Shown here piece after piece: positions 8,211 to 16,266 of a stretch of 44,302 bases of DNA. The position numbers were made by a program, and so were the translations under genes. The notes beneath the pieces are model-generated. The model searched no databases. It was not told where the DNA came from and was given only the letters and a program-made list of their open reading frames with translations. This DNA comes from a bacterium (GTDB taxonomy: Bacteria; Gemmatimonadota; Glassbacteria; GWA2-58-10), in assembly GCA_021372515.1 (NCBI GenBank), contig JAJFUG010000132.1, positions 1-44,302 on the forward strand. Reading direction: 5' to 3'. Every line of letters begins with the position of its first letter. Position 1 is the stretch's first letter.

Positions 8211-11015
8211 TTACAGCTCGAACTTCACGCCCGCGTCACCCCACCAGCGGTAGAACTCCTGCTGCACCGGGTGCGCGGTGACACCCTCGTAGTAGCGCAG
8301 CGGCTCGTTGCCCAGGTTCAGCATGTCCATGTAGAGCGATATCTTAGGATGTATCTTCTGGCTGAGCGAGATGTCCCACTGCGTGTGGTTGTCGTAGTAG
8401 CGGTCGAAATCGCTGCTTTCGCCCACCTCGGAGATGTACTTGCCGTGCATGTTCATCGAGATGCGGCCGGCGAACCCGTATTTCTCGTAGCTGAGCGAAA
8501 AATTGGCGATGTGCTTGGCCTGGCCCGGCAGGCTGGCGTCGTTCCCGGTGCGGCCGGGGAATTTGGCCTTGGAGTCGGTGTAGGTGTAGTTGGCGTACAG
8601 GCCCAGGCCGTTGAGCGCCCCGGGCAGGAACGTGAGCTGGTGCTGAAGGTTCAGCTCGAAACCCCAGAGCGTGGCGTTGTCGCCGTTGAGCGGCTGATAG
8701 ATCTTGTACCCGTCGAAATCTCCGCCGCGCTGCGTGTAGACGCTGCTGTATATGTAGTCTTTGAGGTCCTTGTAGAAAAACCCGCCCGAGACCACGCCCA
8801 TCGGCCGAAGGTAGTGCTCCAGCATCAGGTCGAAATTGATCGCCTGTGTCGGCTTGAGCGCGGGGTTGCCCATCTCCATCTCGGTGTCGCTCACGTTGTT
8901 GATCCGGTATGGCACCAGGGAATAGTAGTCCGGCCGGGCCAGCGATGTGGTGAACGAGGCGCGGAAATTGGTGTTCTCGTCAAATTTGTAGCGGTAGTGC
9001 ACCATCGGGAACAGGTTCGTGTAGTTGTTGGTGTTGTTCAGACGGGTGGTGCTCAGGTAGTCCCCGTCCTCGTTGGTCTCCACGTCGTAGCCCGTGTAAT
9101 CGATGTTGGTGCGCTCCACGCGCAGGCCGAACAGCAGCATGCTCGGGCCCCAGTTCAGCCGCGACTGGGCGTAGCCGGCATAGATGTTCTCGGTCGCCTC
9201 GTAATTGGAGGGATCGGTGTCCAGACGGGAATCGCTGGGCAGGTACTCGAAGCTGCCGTAGTTCCGGCCGAAGAAACTGCGCACTTCCTTGGGGCCCTGG
9301 AATTTGCCCAGAGTGTAGCGGCCGTCCAGGAAATCCTTGCCCTCGAAACCGCTCGCCACCATGGCCAGGGTGAAATCCTCATCCCCGGCCCAGTCGTAGT
9401 AGCGCACGTCGTTGACCCGGTTCTTGTCCTTGTTGCGCACCTTGAACCCGTACTTGAGCGAGCCCGTGCCGCCGTCGAAGCTGAACGGGTGCTCCAGGTC
9501 CAGCTTGCCCGTGATGTCCCGGTCGCGGGTGGCGTTGTGCTCGTGCGAGAATGAGCTGAAATCCCAGTCCTCGTTGTCGAACAGGTTCTTGCCGTTGGTC
9601 ACGTTGAACACCGGGAAATCCGGGTCGGCCACGCTCCAGTCCAGGTTGACTTTCTTCTGGCGGAAGGTGCTGTAGAAACTACCCGGCTCCTTTTCCTGGG
9701 CCCAGGTCCAGGAGAGCTGGTAGTCCACATTCACCTTGTCCAGCTTGTGCTGGCCGCTGCCGATCACACCCACGATACGCTGCTGCTCGAAACGGTCCTT
9801 CAGCTCGCGCTCCACCGTGGCGCCGGTGGCGCTGGTGGCGCTCTCGATATCGCCCTTGCCCGGGCGGTAGCGCAGGCGGCGGCGGTTCTCGGTGTCGTCG
9901 AAGTCGTTGAAGAAGCCGCGCACCGAATAGCTCGAGCGGTCATCGGGACGGAAATCCAGGGTGGAGCTGATCCCGAAGCGCTCGCGGGTGATAACGTAGT
10001 CGCGGAGCTGGTAGTCCTCCAGCACCTTCACGTCCGGTCCGCCGAAATTCTCGACGCTGTAGGCGAGCTCGTTGTTGTCCGAGCCCTTGTTCGACTTGTA
10101 GTAATCCGTGCTGACCAGCAGGCCCAGTTTCTTTTCCGCGCCGAAACGGTTGCCCAGGGTGATGCCGGCTTTGTAGATGCCGTCCTCGACTATCGAGTTG
10201 TAGCCGCCGGAGAAACTGCCCTTGACCACCGGCTTGTCGTAGTCCATGGCGCTCTTGGTGATCAGGTTGACCGAGCCGCCGATCGCGTCGGCGTCCATGT
10301 CCGGGGTGATGGCCTTGATCACCTCGATGCTGGAGAGCACGTCCGCCGGGATCACATCCAGCGCCACGGTGCGGATATCGCCCTCGGGCGATGGCAGGCG
10401 CTCGCCGTTCACGGTCATGGCGTTCAGCCGGGCCTCCATGCCGCGGATCAGCACGTAGCGTCCCTCACCCTGGTCGCGCTCGATCGAGACGCCGGGAATG
10501 CGCTGCAAAGCCTCGGCCGTGTTCGGGTCCGGGAACGCCTCGATCAGGTCCTCGGCCGCCACGTTCTTGATGTTGTCGGCGCTCTTCTGGCGGGTCAGGG
10601 CCTCGGCCTGGCCGTGACGCAGCCCGCCCTCGATCACGATGCTCTCACCCTCGATCACTATCGACTTGAGCTGATAATTCTGGGCCGAGGTGCTGCCCGC
10701 GCCCACGGTGATCTCGCGGCTCTCCCGGTCGTAGCCCACATAGGTCACAACCAGCTTGTAGTTGCCGGCCGGGACGTTGCTGACACGGTAGTAGCCCTGA
10801 AGGTCGGCCACCGCGCCGTAGGAGGTCCCCTCCACGAACACCTGGGCGCTGGGCAGGGGGGCGCCGCTTTCGCCGACCACCCGGCCCGCGATCACCCCGC
10901 GGCCGCTCTTGAGCGCCACATCCGACCCCTGGGCCATCACAGCCGCGGGCAGAACCAGGAACAGGCACAACGCGACGCCGACAAAGCGCCGCAAACCAGA
11001 CTCGACACTGCGCAT
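8211..11015 (-). CDS. TonB-dependent outer-membrane receptor with regulatory-like N-domain
   Basis: A 934-residue receptor. Signal peptide about residues 1-28 (VLPAAVMAQG), then a carboxypeptidase-regulatory-like beta domain (about 38-120: GVIAGRVVGESGAPLPSAQV), a plug (about 140-270) and a 22-strand-type barrel to the C-terminal aromatic end (GVKFEL). The plug has RIPGVSIERDQGEGRYV, RGMEARLNAMTVNGERLP and TPDMDADAIGGSVNL, the pattern of the TonB-Xanth-Caul type receptors (TIGR01782). These often import carbohydrates or other large polar solutes. The ATG has GGAGG four bases upstream. The phytase-like gene lies 73 bases downstream on the same strand, so the pair is probably one operon that binds and processes a phosphorylated compound. 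Substrate is inference. Confidence 0.92.
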   Translation of the reverse strand: MRSVESGLRRFVGVALCLFLVLPAAVMAQGSDVALKSGRGVIAGRVVGESGAPLPSAQVFVEGTSYGAVADLQGYYRVSNVPAGNYKLVVTYVGYDRESREITVGAGSTSAQNYQLKSIVIEGESIVIEGGLRHGQAEALTRQKSADNIKNVAAEDLIEAFPDPNTAEALQRIPGVSIERDQGEGRYVLIRGMEARLNAMTVNGERLPSPEGDIRTVALDVIPADVLSSIEVIKAITPDMDADAIGGSVNLITKSAMDYDKPVVKGSFSGGYNSIVEDGIYKAGITLGNRFGAEKKLGLLVSTDYYKSNKGSDNNELAYSVENFGGPDVKVLEDYQLRDYVITRERFGISSTLDFRPDDRSSYSVRGFFNDFDDTENRRRLRYRPGKGDIESATSATGATVERELKDRFEQQRIVGVIGSGQHKLDKVNVDYQLSWTWAQEKEPGSFYSTFRQKKVNLDWSVADPDFPVFNVTNGKNLFDNEDWDFSSFSHEHNATRDRDITGKLDLEHPFSFDGGTGSLKYGFKVRNKDKNRVNDVRYYDWAGDEDFTLAMVASGFEGKDFLDGRYTLGKFQGPKEVRSFFGRNYGSFEYLPSDSRLDTDPSNYEATENIYAGYAQSRLNWGPSMLLFGLRVERTNIDYTGYDVETNEDGDYLSTTRLNNTNNYTNLFPMVHYRYKFDENTNFRASFTTSLARPDYYSLVPYRINNVSDTEMEMGNPALKPTQAINFDLMLEHYLRPMGVVSGGFFYKDLKDYIYSSVYTQRGGDFDGYKIYQPLNGDNATLWGFELNLQHQLTFLPGALNGLGLYANYTYTDSKAKFPGRTGNDASLPGQAKHIANFSLSYEKYGFAGRISMNMHGKYISEVGESSDFDRYYDNHTQWDISLSQKIHPKISLYMDMLNLGNEPLRYYEGVTAHPVQQEFYRWWGDAGVKFEL

Positions 11016-11348
11016 TTCGCCTCCGGGATATGGTTATAAATCAATCCGCATCCCTTCCGGAACGAACGAACAGTCGCACGTACCGAAGTTCTGCGGAATA
11101 CCCGACCACACGGAGGCAAGTTAACGGCCGTATGTTGCACTCAAATTTGCTGAACATTAGAATTTCTACAGGCACAGTTATGCGGAGAGCCTGGCACGCG
11201 GGTACACGAGGCGGGGAATCTATTTAGTTTTTATACGTTAACAGATACAGCCCGGAACTTGATTCCGGCTGAAAAGGCATATATTCCGTTTTCCTCTTGC
11301 GCTTCAACCTGCCTCTCTGCCGGCAGATTTCTCATCTCCCCCTGCCGT
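11016..11348. other. Intergenic region upstream of TonB receptor operon
   Basis: This 333-base stretch has no convincing gene. It is AT-richer than its surroundings and must hold the receptor promoter. One imperfect stem (CAGCC-GGAA paired with TTCCGGCTG, about 11248-11271) lies between the small lipoprotein and the receptor, but it lacks a clear T run, so I do not call it a terminator. Confidence 0.5.
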
Positions 11349-11717
11349 TCAATTCGCCTTGAACCGGATCGCGATGGCCCGCATCAGCACCTCGGTGGTG
11401 GCGAACTGGCCCTGGTGCTGCTCCTTGATGCCGCTGGTCCGGGTCTGGGTCGGGGTGAGGATGATCGCCTCCGCGCCCACTTCCATCGCCTGCTTGCGGA
11501 TGCGCTCCAGCATCCTGTGCTCGTCCTGGCCCCGGGCGGTTATCTCGCCCAGCTCGATGTAGGGCTTCTCGGGGATGCCCTTGAGAACCATCACGTTTCT
11601 TGTGGCGGGGTAGCTCGGTGCTCCGGGCGCGGGATTGAACTGGGCGTTCACGCAGCCGGCGGTCAGAAGGAGCAGGAACGCCAGGGCATACTTGAGGTCT
11701 GTCCGGGTGGAATGCAT
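11349..11717 (-). CDS. Small lipoprotein of unknown function
   Basis: A 122-residue protein with a lipoprotein signal ending LLLLTAGC (Cys22). The mature part is short and mixed alpha/beta: a strand with a conserved-looking YIELGEITARG, a helix (EHRMLERIRKQAMEVGAEAI) and a strand ILTPTQTRTSG, ending with an IAIRFK strand. This order recalls small lipoproteins with YbjQ- or DUF4156-like folds (label-gain of a redundant beta-alpha-beta unit), but I cannot assign a family with certainty. The ATG has AAGGAG five bases upstream. Its strand matches the receptor operon at 8211-11015, but a 330-base gap separates them. Confidence 0.75.
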   Translation of the reverse strand: MHSTRTDLKYALAFLLLLTAGCVNAQFNPAPGAPSYPATRNVMVLKGIPEKPYIELGEITARGQDEHRMLERIRKQAMEVGAEAIILTPTQTRTSGIKEQHQGQFATTEVLMRAIAIRFKAN

Positions 11718-12023
11718 GTTTTCTCCTTTTTGGGGTCACGGGTTCGAATGGATTTTATTCCACCGCGCCCGTATTTGCAATAGAATAGAGGCTCTAAACC
11801 CCGCTCTCTAACGGCTTGGCGGGCCGCCGTCGCAGCGGGCCGGGCCCCGCGCGGCGTCCGACCGCCCCGGAGGCGCGCCCGTCGGGCATCTGGACGTAAA
11901 GGCCGCCTCCTTTGCCTCGCCTGCCTCCCTTTTTGCCCGAAAAATTTCCTCCCACGGCCAGTTCTCGCTTATATTTAACGGTGTGCTTTCCTCGGCCTGT
12001 ATTCAACTTCACGGACAACCGAT
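11718..12023. other. Intergenic region with extreme-GC tract before amidoligase operon
   Basis: A 306-base divergent intergenic region. Positions about 11816-11890 are almost wholly G and C; about 11935-12000 is AT-richer, with TTATATTTAA near 11968 that could be a -10 region for the operon starting at 12024. I see no RNA gene. An 80-codon minus-strand frame across it is basic and glycine/arginine-rich and looks like chance. Confidence 0.4.
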
Positions 12024-12755
12024 ATGCAGAACACAATTCACATGGAGATACTGCCCCAGCCGGATGACATCACCTGCGGCCCGACCTGCCTGCATGCCGT
12101 ATACAATTACTACGAGGACGAGCGCAACCTCATGCAGGTCATCCGCGAGGTGCCCAAGCTGGCTGACGGCGGGACGCTGGCCGTGCTGCTGGGGCTGCAC
12201 GCACTGGAGAACGGCTATGACGCCACGCTGTACACGTACGACGTTAAGGTGTTCGACCCCACCTGGTTCAGGTCCGCGGCGCAAGTCGATCTGAGCGCCA
12301 AGCTGAACGAGCAGATCAAGCACAAGAGCGGCAAGAAAATCCGTTTCGCCTCCGAGGCCTACCTGCGTTTCCTGGGCTTGGGCGGACGGATCACTTTCGA
12401 GGACCTCAAGCCCTCGCTCATCCGGCGACTGCTCAAGCACGACACCCCGATCCTCACCGGCCTGTGCTCGACCTATCTCTACCGCACGGCCCGCGAGATC
12501 GAGCAGGGCAACCGGATGATCTACGACGATATCCGCGGGGTGCCGGTCGGGCATTTCGTGGTGCTTTGCGGCTACAACATGGAAGAAAAAACCGCGCGCG
12601 TGGCGGACCCGTTGATGCCCAACCCGGTGAGCGACACGCAGATTTACGAGGTCGAACTTAACCACCTCATCTGCTCGATCATGCTGGGCATCCTGACATT
12701 CGACGCCAACCTGCTGGTGATCACCCCGAGCAGGCAAAGGCGAGGGAGGCATTAA
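12024..12755 (+). CDS. C39-like cysteine peptidase of an amidoligase cluster
   Basis: A 243-residue cytoplasmic protein with no signal peptide or membrane segment. The N-terminal DDITCGPTC (Cys18) and the later VGHFVVLCGY (His177) followed by Asp195 (ARVADP) form the Cys-His-Asp triad of papain-like C39-family peptidases. Unlike bacteriocin C39 domains it is not fused to an ABC transporter. It opens a four-gene set: its stop TAA is immediately followed by the GTG of the ATP-grasp gene. In this context it probably hydrolyses, trims or transfers the peptide or amide made by the two ligases; it could also be a transamidase. The start ATG has only a weak ribosome site (CACGGACA); another ATG six codons on is possible. 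Confidence 0.82.
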   Translation: MQNTIHMEILPQPDDITCGPTCLHAVYNYYEDERNLMQVIREVPKLADGGTLAVLLGLHALENGYDATLYTYDVKVFDPTWFRSAAQVDLSAKLNEQIKHKSGKKIRFASEAYLRFLGLGGRITFEDLKPSLIRRLLKHDTPILTGLCSTYLYRTAREIEQGNRMIYDDIRGVPVGHFVVLCGYNMEEKTARVADPLMPNPVSDTQIYEVELNHLICSIMLGILTFDANLLVITPSRQRRGRH

Positions 12756-14237
12756 GTGTCGGTTATAGTAGTGATCGAAAACCCCGAGGATTTCCCACTC
12801 AGGGTGGACGGGATCGGCCCGGTGGCGGCGCGCTCCTACCTGGCCGATGAATTCTACTCCGTACTCAAGGGCGACAAGGTCTTCAACATCTGCCAGAGTT
12901 ACCGTTACCAATCCATCGGCTACTATGTCTCGCTGCTGGCCGAGGCCCGCGGCCACAAGCCCGTGCCCAGCGTCACCACCATTCAGGACATGAAATCGGT
13001 CGGCATCATCCGCCTCGCCTCGGACGAGATGGACGAGCTGATCCAGAAAACCCTGGCCGGCTGCGATGTCGGCGAGGCCAGGAAAACCTCGGTCAACATC
13101 TATTTCGGCCGCTCGCCGGACAAGCGGTTCGAACAGCTCAGCTCCAAGCTGTTCAAGTATTTCCCCACGCCGTTCCTGCGCGCCGATTTCAGTTTCATCG
13201 CCCAGCAGTGGCAGCTGGTCAATGTCAGTCCTCTGGGAGTCAAGGAAATCCCCTTGGAGGAGCGCGAATTCGCCGAGCAGGTGTTCAGCGAGTTCTTCGG
13301 CGGCAAGAAACTGGTCATCCCCAAGCGCCCGGTGGCGCGCTACGAGATGGCGATCCTGCAGGACCCGCAGGAAAAGCGCCCGCCCTCCAACCAGAAAGCG
13401 ATCAAGAAATTCATCAAGGCCGCCGAATCGCTGGAGATGAGCGTGGAGCTGATCACCCGCGATGACTCCAACCGGCTCTCCGAGTTCGACGCCCTGTTCA
13501 TCCGCGAGACCACCAACGTCGACCACCACACCTACCGCATCGCCCGCAAGGCCGTGGCCGGGGGCCTGGTTGTGATCGACGACCCCGAGTCGATCCTGCG
13601 CTGCTCGAACAAGGTCTACCTGGCCGAGCTGCTCAGCCGCTACCGTGTGCCCACGCCCAAGACCCTGATCGTGCACAGCAAGAACTACGATCAGCTCCTG
13701 GAGGAGTTCAGCCTGCCCTGCATCCTCAAGCAGCCCGACAGCTCGTTCAGCCAGGGCGTGGTGATGGCCTCCGACCGCGAAAGCCTTCTGCGCGAGGCCC
13801 GCGCCCTGATCAAAAAAAGCGAGCTGGTGATCGCCCAGGAGGTCCTGCCCACCGATTTCGACTGGAGAATCGGCATCCTCGACCGGCGGCCCCTGTTTGC
13901 CTGCCGCTACTACATGGCCCACAAGCACTGGAAGATCGTGGGCAAGGACAAGAGCGGCAACGATGTCTACGGGCGCTTCGACACCCTGCCGATGGGCAAG
14001 GTGCCCAAGGGCGTGGTCCGCACCGCGCTCAAGGCGGCCAACCTTATCGGCGACGGCCTCTACGGGGTGGACCTCAAGCAGATCGGCAACAAAGTCTACG
14101 TGATCGAGGTCAACGACAATCCCAATATCGATGCCGGGGTGGAGGACGAGGTGCTGGACGAGGAGCTCTACATCCGGATCATGGAGGTCTTCCTCCGCCG
14201 CCTCGAAACCCGCAAGCAGGGGAGCGCCACGGTTTGA
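12756..14237 (+). CDS. RimK-type ATP-grasp ligase with N-terminal accessory domain
   Basis: A 493-residue cytoplasmic enzyme. Residues about 1-185 match the accessory domain found ahead of some RimK-like ligases (RLAN type). Residues about 195-485 are an ATP-grasp fold: Lys325 in ILKQPDSSFSQG, Glu362 in VIAQEVLP, and the metal-binding end GVDLKQIGNKVYVIEVNDNPN with Asp439, Glu451 and Asn453. All key ATP and metal residues seem intact. RimK enzymes join an amino acid, often glutamate, to a carboxyl group of a peptide or protein through an acyl phosphate. GTG start directly after the C39 stop, with GGGAGG eight bases upstream. The last four bases overlap the next gene. It probably acts with the GCS2 ligase on a shared, unknown product. 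Confidence 0.88.
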   Translation: MSVIVVIENPEDFPLRVDGIGPVAARSYLADEFYSVLKGDKVFNICQSYRYQSIGYYVSLLAEARGHKPVPSVTTIQDMKSVGIIRLASDEMDELIQKTLAGCDVGEARKTSVNIYFGRSPDKRFEQLSSKLFKYFPTPFLRADFSFIAQQWQLVNVSPLGVKEIPLEEREFAEQVFSEFFGGKKLVIPKRPVARYEMAILQDPQEKRPPSNQKAIKKFIKAAESLEMSVELITRDDSNRLSEFDALFIRETTNVDHHTYRIARKAVAGGLVVIDDPESILRCSNKVYLAELLSRYRVPTPKTLIVHSKNYDQLLEEFSLPCILKQPDSSFSQGVVMASDRESLLREARALIKKSELVIAQEVLPTDFDWRIGILDRRPLFACRYYMAHKHWKIVGKDKSGNDVYGRFDTLPMGKVPKGVVRTALKAANLIGDGLYGVDLKQIGNKVYVIEVNDNPNIDAGVEDEVLDEELYIRIMEVFLRRLETRKQGSATV

Positions 14238-15481
14238 GCGACGCGAGCCCCATCCACCTGTTCCAGGCTTTCGGGGTCGAGCTGGAATACATGCTGGTCG
14301 GGCGGGACAGCCTGGAGGTCCTGCCCGTCGCCGATAAGCTCCTGGCCGCCCAGGCCGGTGAGCTGGCCGGTGATGCCGAGGGCCTGGAGCGGATCGACTG
14401 GTCCAACGAGCTGGTGCTGCACGTGCTGGAGTTCAAGACCGCCGGCCCGGCCCCGGCGCTTTCCGGCCTGGCCGGGGCTTTCGGGCGCAACGTGGCCCGC
14501 GCGTCCGAACTCGCCGCGCCGCTCGGCGCGCGCCTGATGCCCGGCGCGGCCCATCCCTGGATGGACCCCCACACCCAGACCCGTCTCTGGCCCCACGAGT
14601 ACAGCGAGGTCTACCAGACCTACGACCGCATTTTCGGCTGCAAGGGCCACGGCTGGTCGAACCTGCAGAGCATGCACATCAACCTGCCGTTCAGCGGGGA
14701 TAACGAATTCGGCCGCCTGCACGCCGCCATCCGGCTTCTGCTGCCCGTTATGCCGGCCCTGACCGCCAGCTCGCCTCTCTTGGACAGCCGCCCCACCGGC
14801 TGGCTCGACTCGCGCATGGAGGTCTACTGCCACAACTCCGAGCGCCTTCCCGCCGTGGCCGGGCAAATCGTGCCCGAGGCCGCGTTCTCCGAGGCGGAAT
14901 ACGAAAGCCGTATCTACCAGCCCATGCTGGCCCAGATCGCCCCGTTCGACCCGGCGGGCATACTCAAGAAAGAGTTCCTCAACTCCCGCGGGGCCATCGC
15001 CCGTTTCGACCGCGGCTCAATCGAGATACGCGTCCTCGACCTCCAGGAGTGCCCCCCGGCCGACCTGGCCGCGGCCGCGCTGATCTGTGCTGTCCTGAAA
15101 AAGCTTTCCATGGAAGACTGGATCGACCCAGAGGCTCAGAAACGCTGGGAGGTGGAGCCCCTGGCCACGCTTTTCCGCGAGGTGATCCGTGATGGACACG
15201 CCGCCCGGATCGCGGACCGCGGCTACCTGGCCCTGTTCGGGTTGAATCCGGATAGGCCGGTGACCGCCCTGGAGTTCTGGAACCACCTGGCCGCGCTCTG
15301 CCTACCGGGCTTCGAGCACGACCCGGCCTGGGAGAAGCCGCTGGAAGTCCTGCTCCGGCGCGGCTGCCTGTCCGGGCGCATCCTGGCCGCCCTGGACGGC
15401 GACTGCCGCCGCGAGCGTCTCAAAGAGGTCTACCTTGAGCTCTGCCGCTGCCTCGACCACGGCGCAATGTTCCTGCCCTGA
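14234..15481 (+). CDS. GCS2-family carboxylate-amine ligase (glutamate-cysteine ligase-like)
   Basis: A 415-residue protein of the glutamate-cysteine ligase type 2 fold. Signature pieces: FGVELEYMLV at residues 12-21 (metal/ATP-binding acidic pair), MHINLPFSGDNEF, a basic/aromatic segment SSPLLDSRPTGWLDSRMEVY and later SIEIRVLDLQECP. Such enzymes form gamma-glutamyl or other amide bonds using ATP; true glutathione synthesis is only one option. The TTG start overlaps the ATP-grasp stop by four bases and has GGGGAG upstream, so translation is coupled. It could supply the first amide bond that the RimK enzyme extends, or the reverse. No glutathione synthetase partner is present, which speaks against simple glutathione synthesis. 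Confidence 0.87.
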   Translation: MSDASPIHLFQAFGVELEYMLVGRDSLEVLPVADKLLAAQAGELAGDAEGLERIDWSNELVLHVLEFKTAGPAPALSGLAGAFGRNVARASELAAPLGARLMPGAAHPWMDPHTQTRLWPHEYSEVYQTYDRIFGCKGHGWSNLQSMHINLPFSGDNEFGRLHAAIRLLLPVMPALTASSPLLDSRPTGWLDSRMEVYCHNSERLPAVAGQIVPEAAFSEAEYESRIYQPMLAQIAPFDPAGILKKEFLNSRGAIARFDRGSIEIRVLDLQECPPADLAAAALICAVLKKLSMEDWIDPEAQKRWEVEPLATLFREVIRDGHAARIADRGYLALFGLNPDRPVTALEFWNHLAALCLPGFEHDPAWEKPLEVLLRRGCLSGRILAALDGDCRRERLKEVYLELCRCLDHGAMFLP

Positions 15482-16175
15482 GACCGCTGTTATAATCACC
15501 TGCGAGCACGGCGGCAACTCCGTGCCCCGGTCCTGGGCCGCCCTGTTTGCCGGCTGCGGTGAATTGCTGGCAAGCCACCGCGGCTGGGACCCGGGCGCGC
15601 TCGCGCTCGCCCGTGAGCTGGCCGCGGCCCTGGGCGCCCCGCTGTTCTATTCCACCAACACTCGCCTGCTGGTGGACCTCAACCGCAGCCTGCACCACCC
15701 GCGCCTTTTCTCCGACCGGACCAGCGCTCTTGGACCATCACAGAAAAAGAGCCTGATAGATAAGCATTATCTGCCCTTCCGCAACGCGGTGGAGTCTGAA
15801 ATCCGAGCCGCGCTGGAACGCGGGCAGCAGGTGCTGCACCTGTCCGTGCACAGTTTCACCCCGGCTCTGGAGGGCGTGGTCCGCAACGCCGGCCTGGGGC
15901 TGCTCTACGACCCGCGCCGCGCGGCGGAGAAAGCTTTCTGCCGCAAGCTCAAGGCCACTCTTGCCGCCGCCCTGCCGGAGTTGCGCGTGCGCTTCAACTA
16001 CCCCTACCGCGGCGTGTCGGACGGCCATGTCACGGCGCTGCGGCGGCTGTTCCCCGAGCGCTACGCCGGGATCGAGATCGAGCTGAACCAGTCGCTTCTG
16101 ACCGGCCGTAAAGCGCCCTGGCGGCAAATCGGGGACAGCCTTATCTTTTCTGTGGCCGCCGCGCTGAAAGACTGA
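15435..16175 (+). CDS. N-formylglutamate amidohydrolase-like enzyme
   Basis: A 246-residue protein of the HutG-type N-formylglutamate amidohydrolase family (zinc hydrolases of the carboxypeptidase-like fold). Visible motifs: VIITCEHGGNSVP (zinc site), HRGWDPGALALARELA, TRLLVDLNRS, HLSVHSFTP, GLLYDP and GIEIELNQ. The TTG start has AAAGAGG six bases upstream and overlaps the GCS2 gene by 47 bases; no other in-frame start precedes the core. There are no other histidine-utilisation genes nearby, so a role in histidine breakdown is unlikely. In this operon it more likely removes an acyl or amino acid group from the product of the two ligases. Confidence 0.85.
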   Translation: MSSAAASTTAQCSCPETAVIITCEHGGNSVPRSWAALFAGCGELLASHRGWDPGALALARELAAALGAPLFYSTNTRLLVDLNRSLHHPRLFSDRTSALGPSQKKSLIDKHYLPFRNAVESEIRAALERGQQVLHLSVHSFTPALEGVVRNAGLGLLYDPRRAAEKAFCRKLKATLAAALPELRVRFNYPYRGVSDGHVTALRRLFPERYAGIEIELNQSLLTGRKAPWRQIGDSLIFSVAAALKD

Positions 16176-16266
16176 TCCGCGCAGACTGCTCCTCGCAGAC
16201 ATTGCCCGTCTATACGATAGAAAATGCGCTTTTCCACCCACGTTTCCCCGCTCCCGGAGGACCGTA

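Noticed and set aside
11794-12036. 80-codon minus-strand ORF in the GC-rich gap
   Set aside because: Low-complexity basic sequence, no ribosome site, overlaps the start of the C39 gene.
12009-13928. Long minus-strand frame across the C39 and ATP-grasp genes
   Set aside because: Shadow of genes with clear catalytic motifs.
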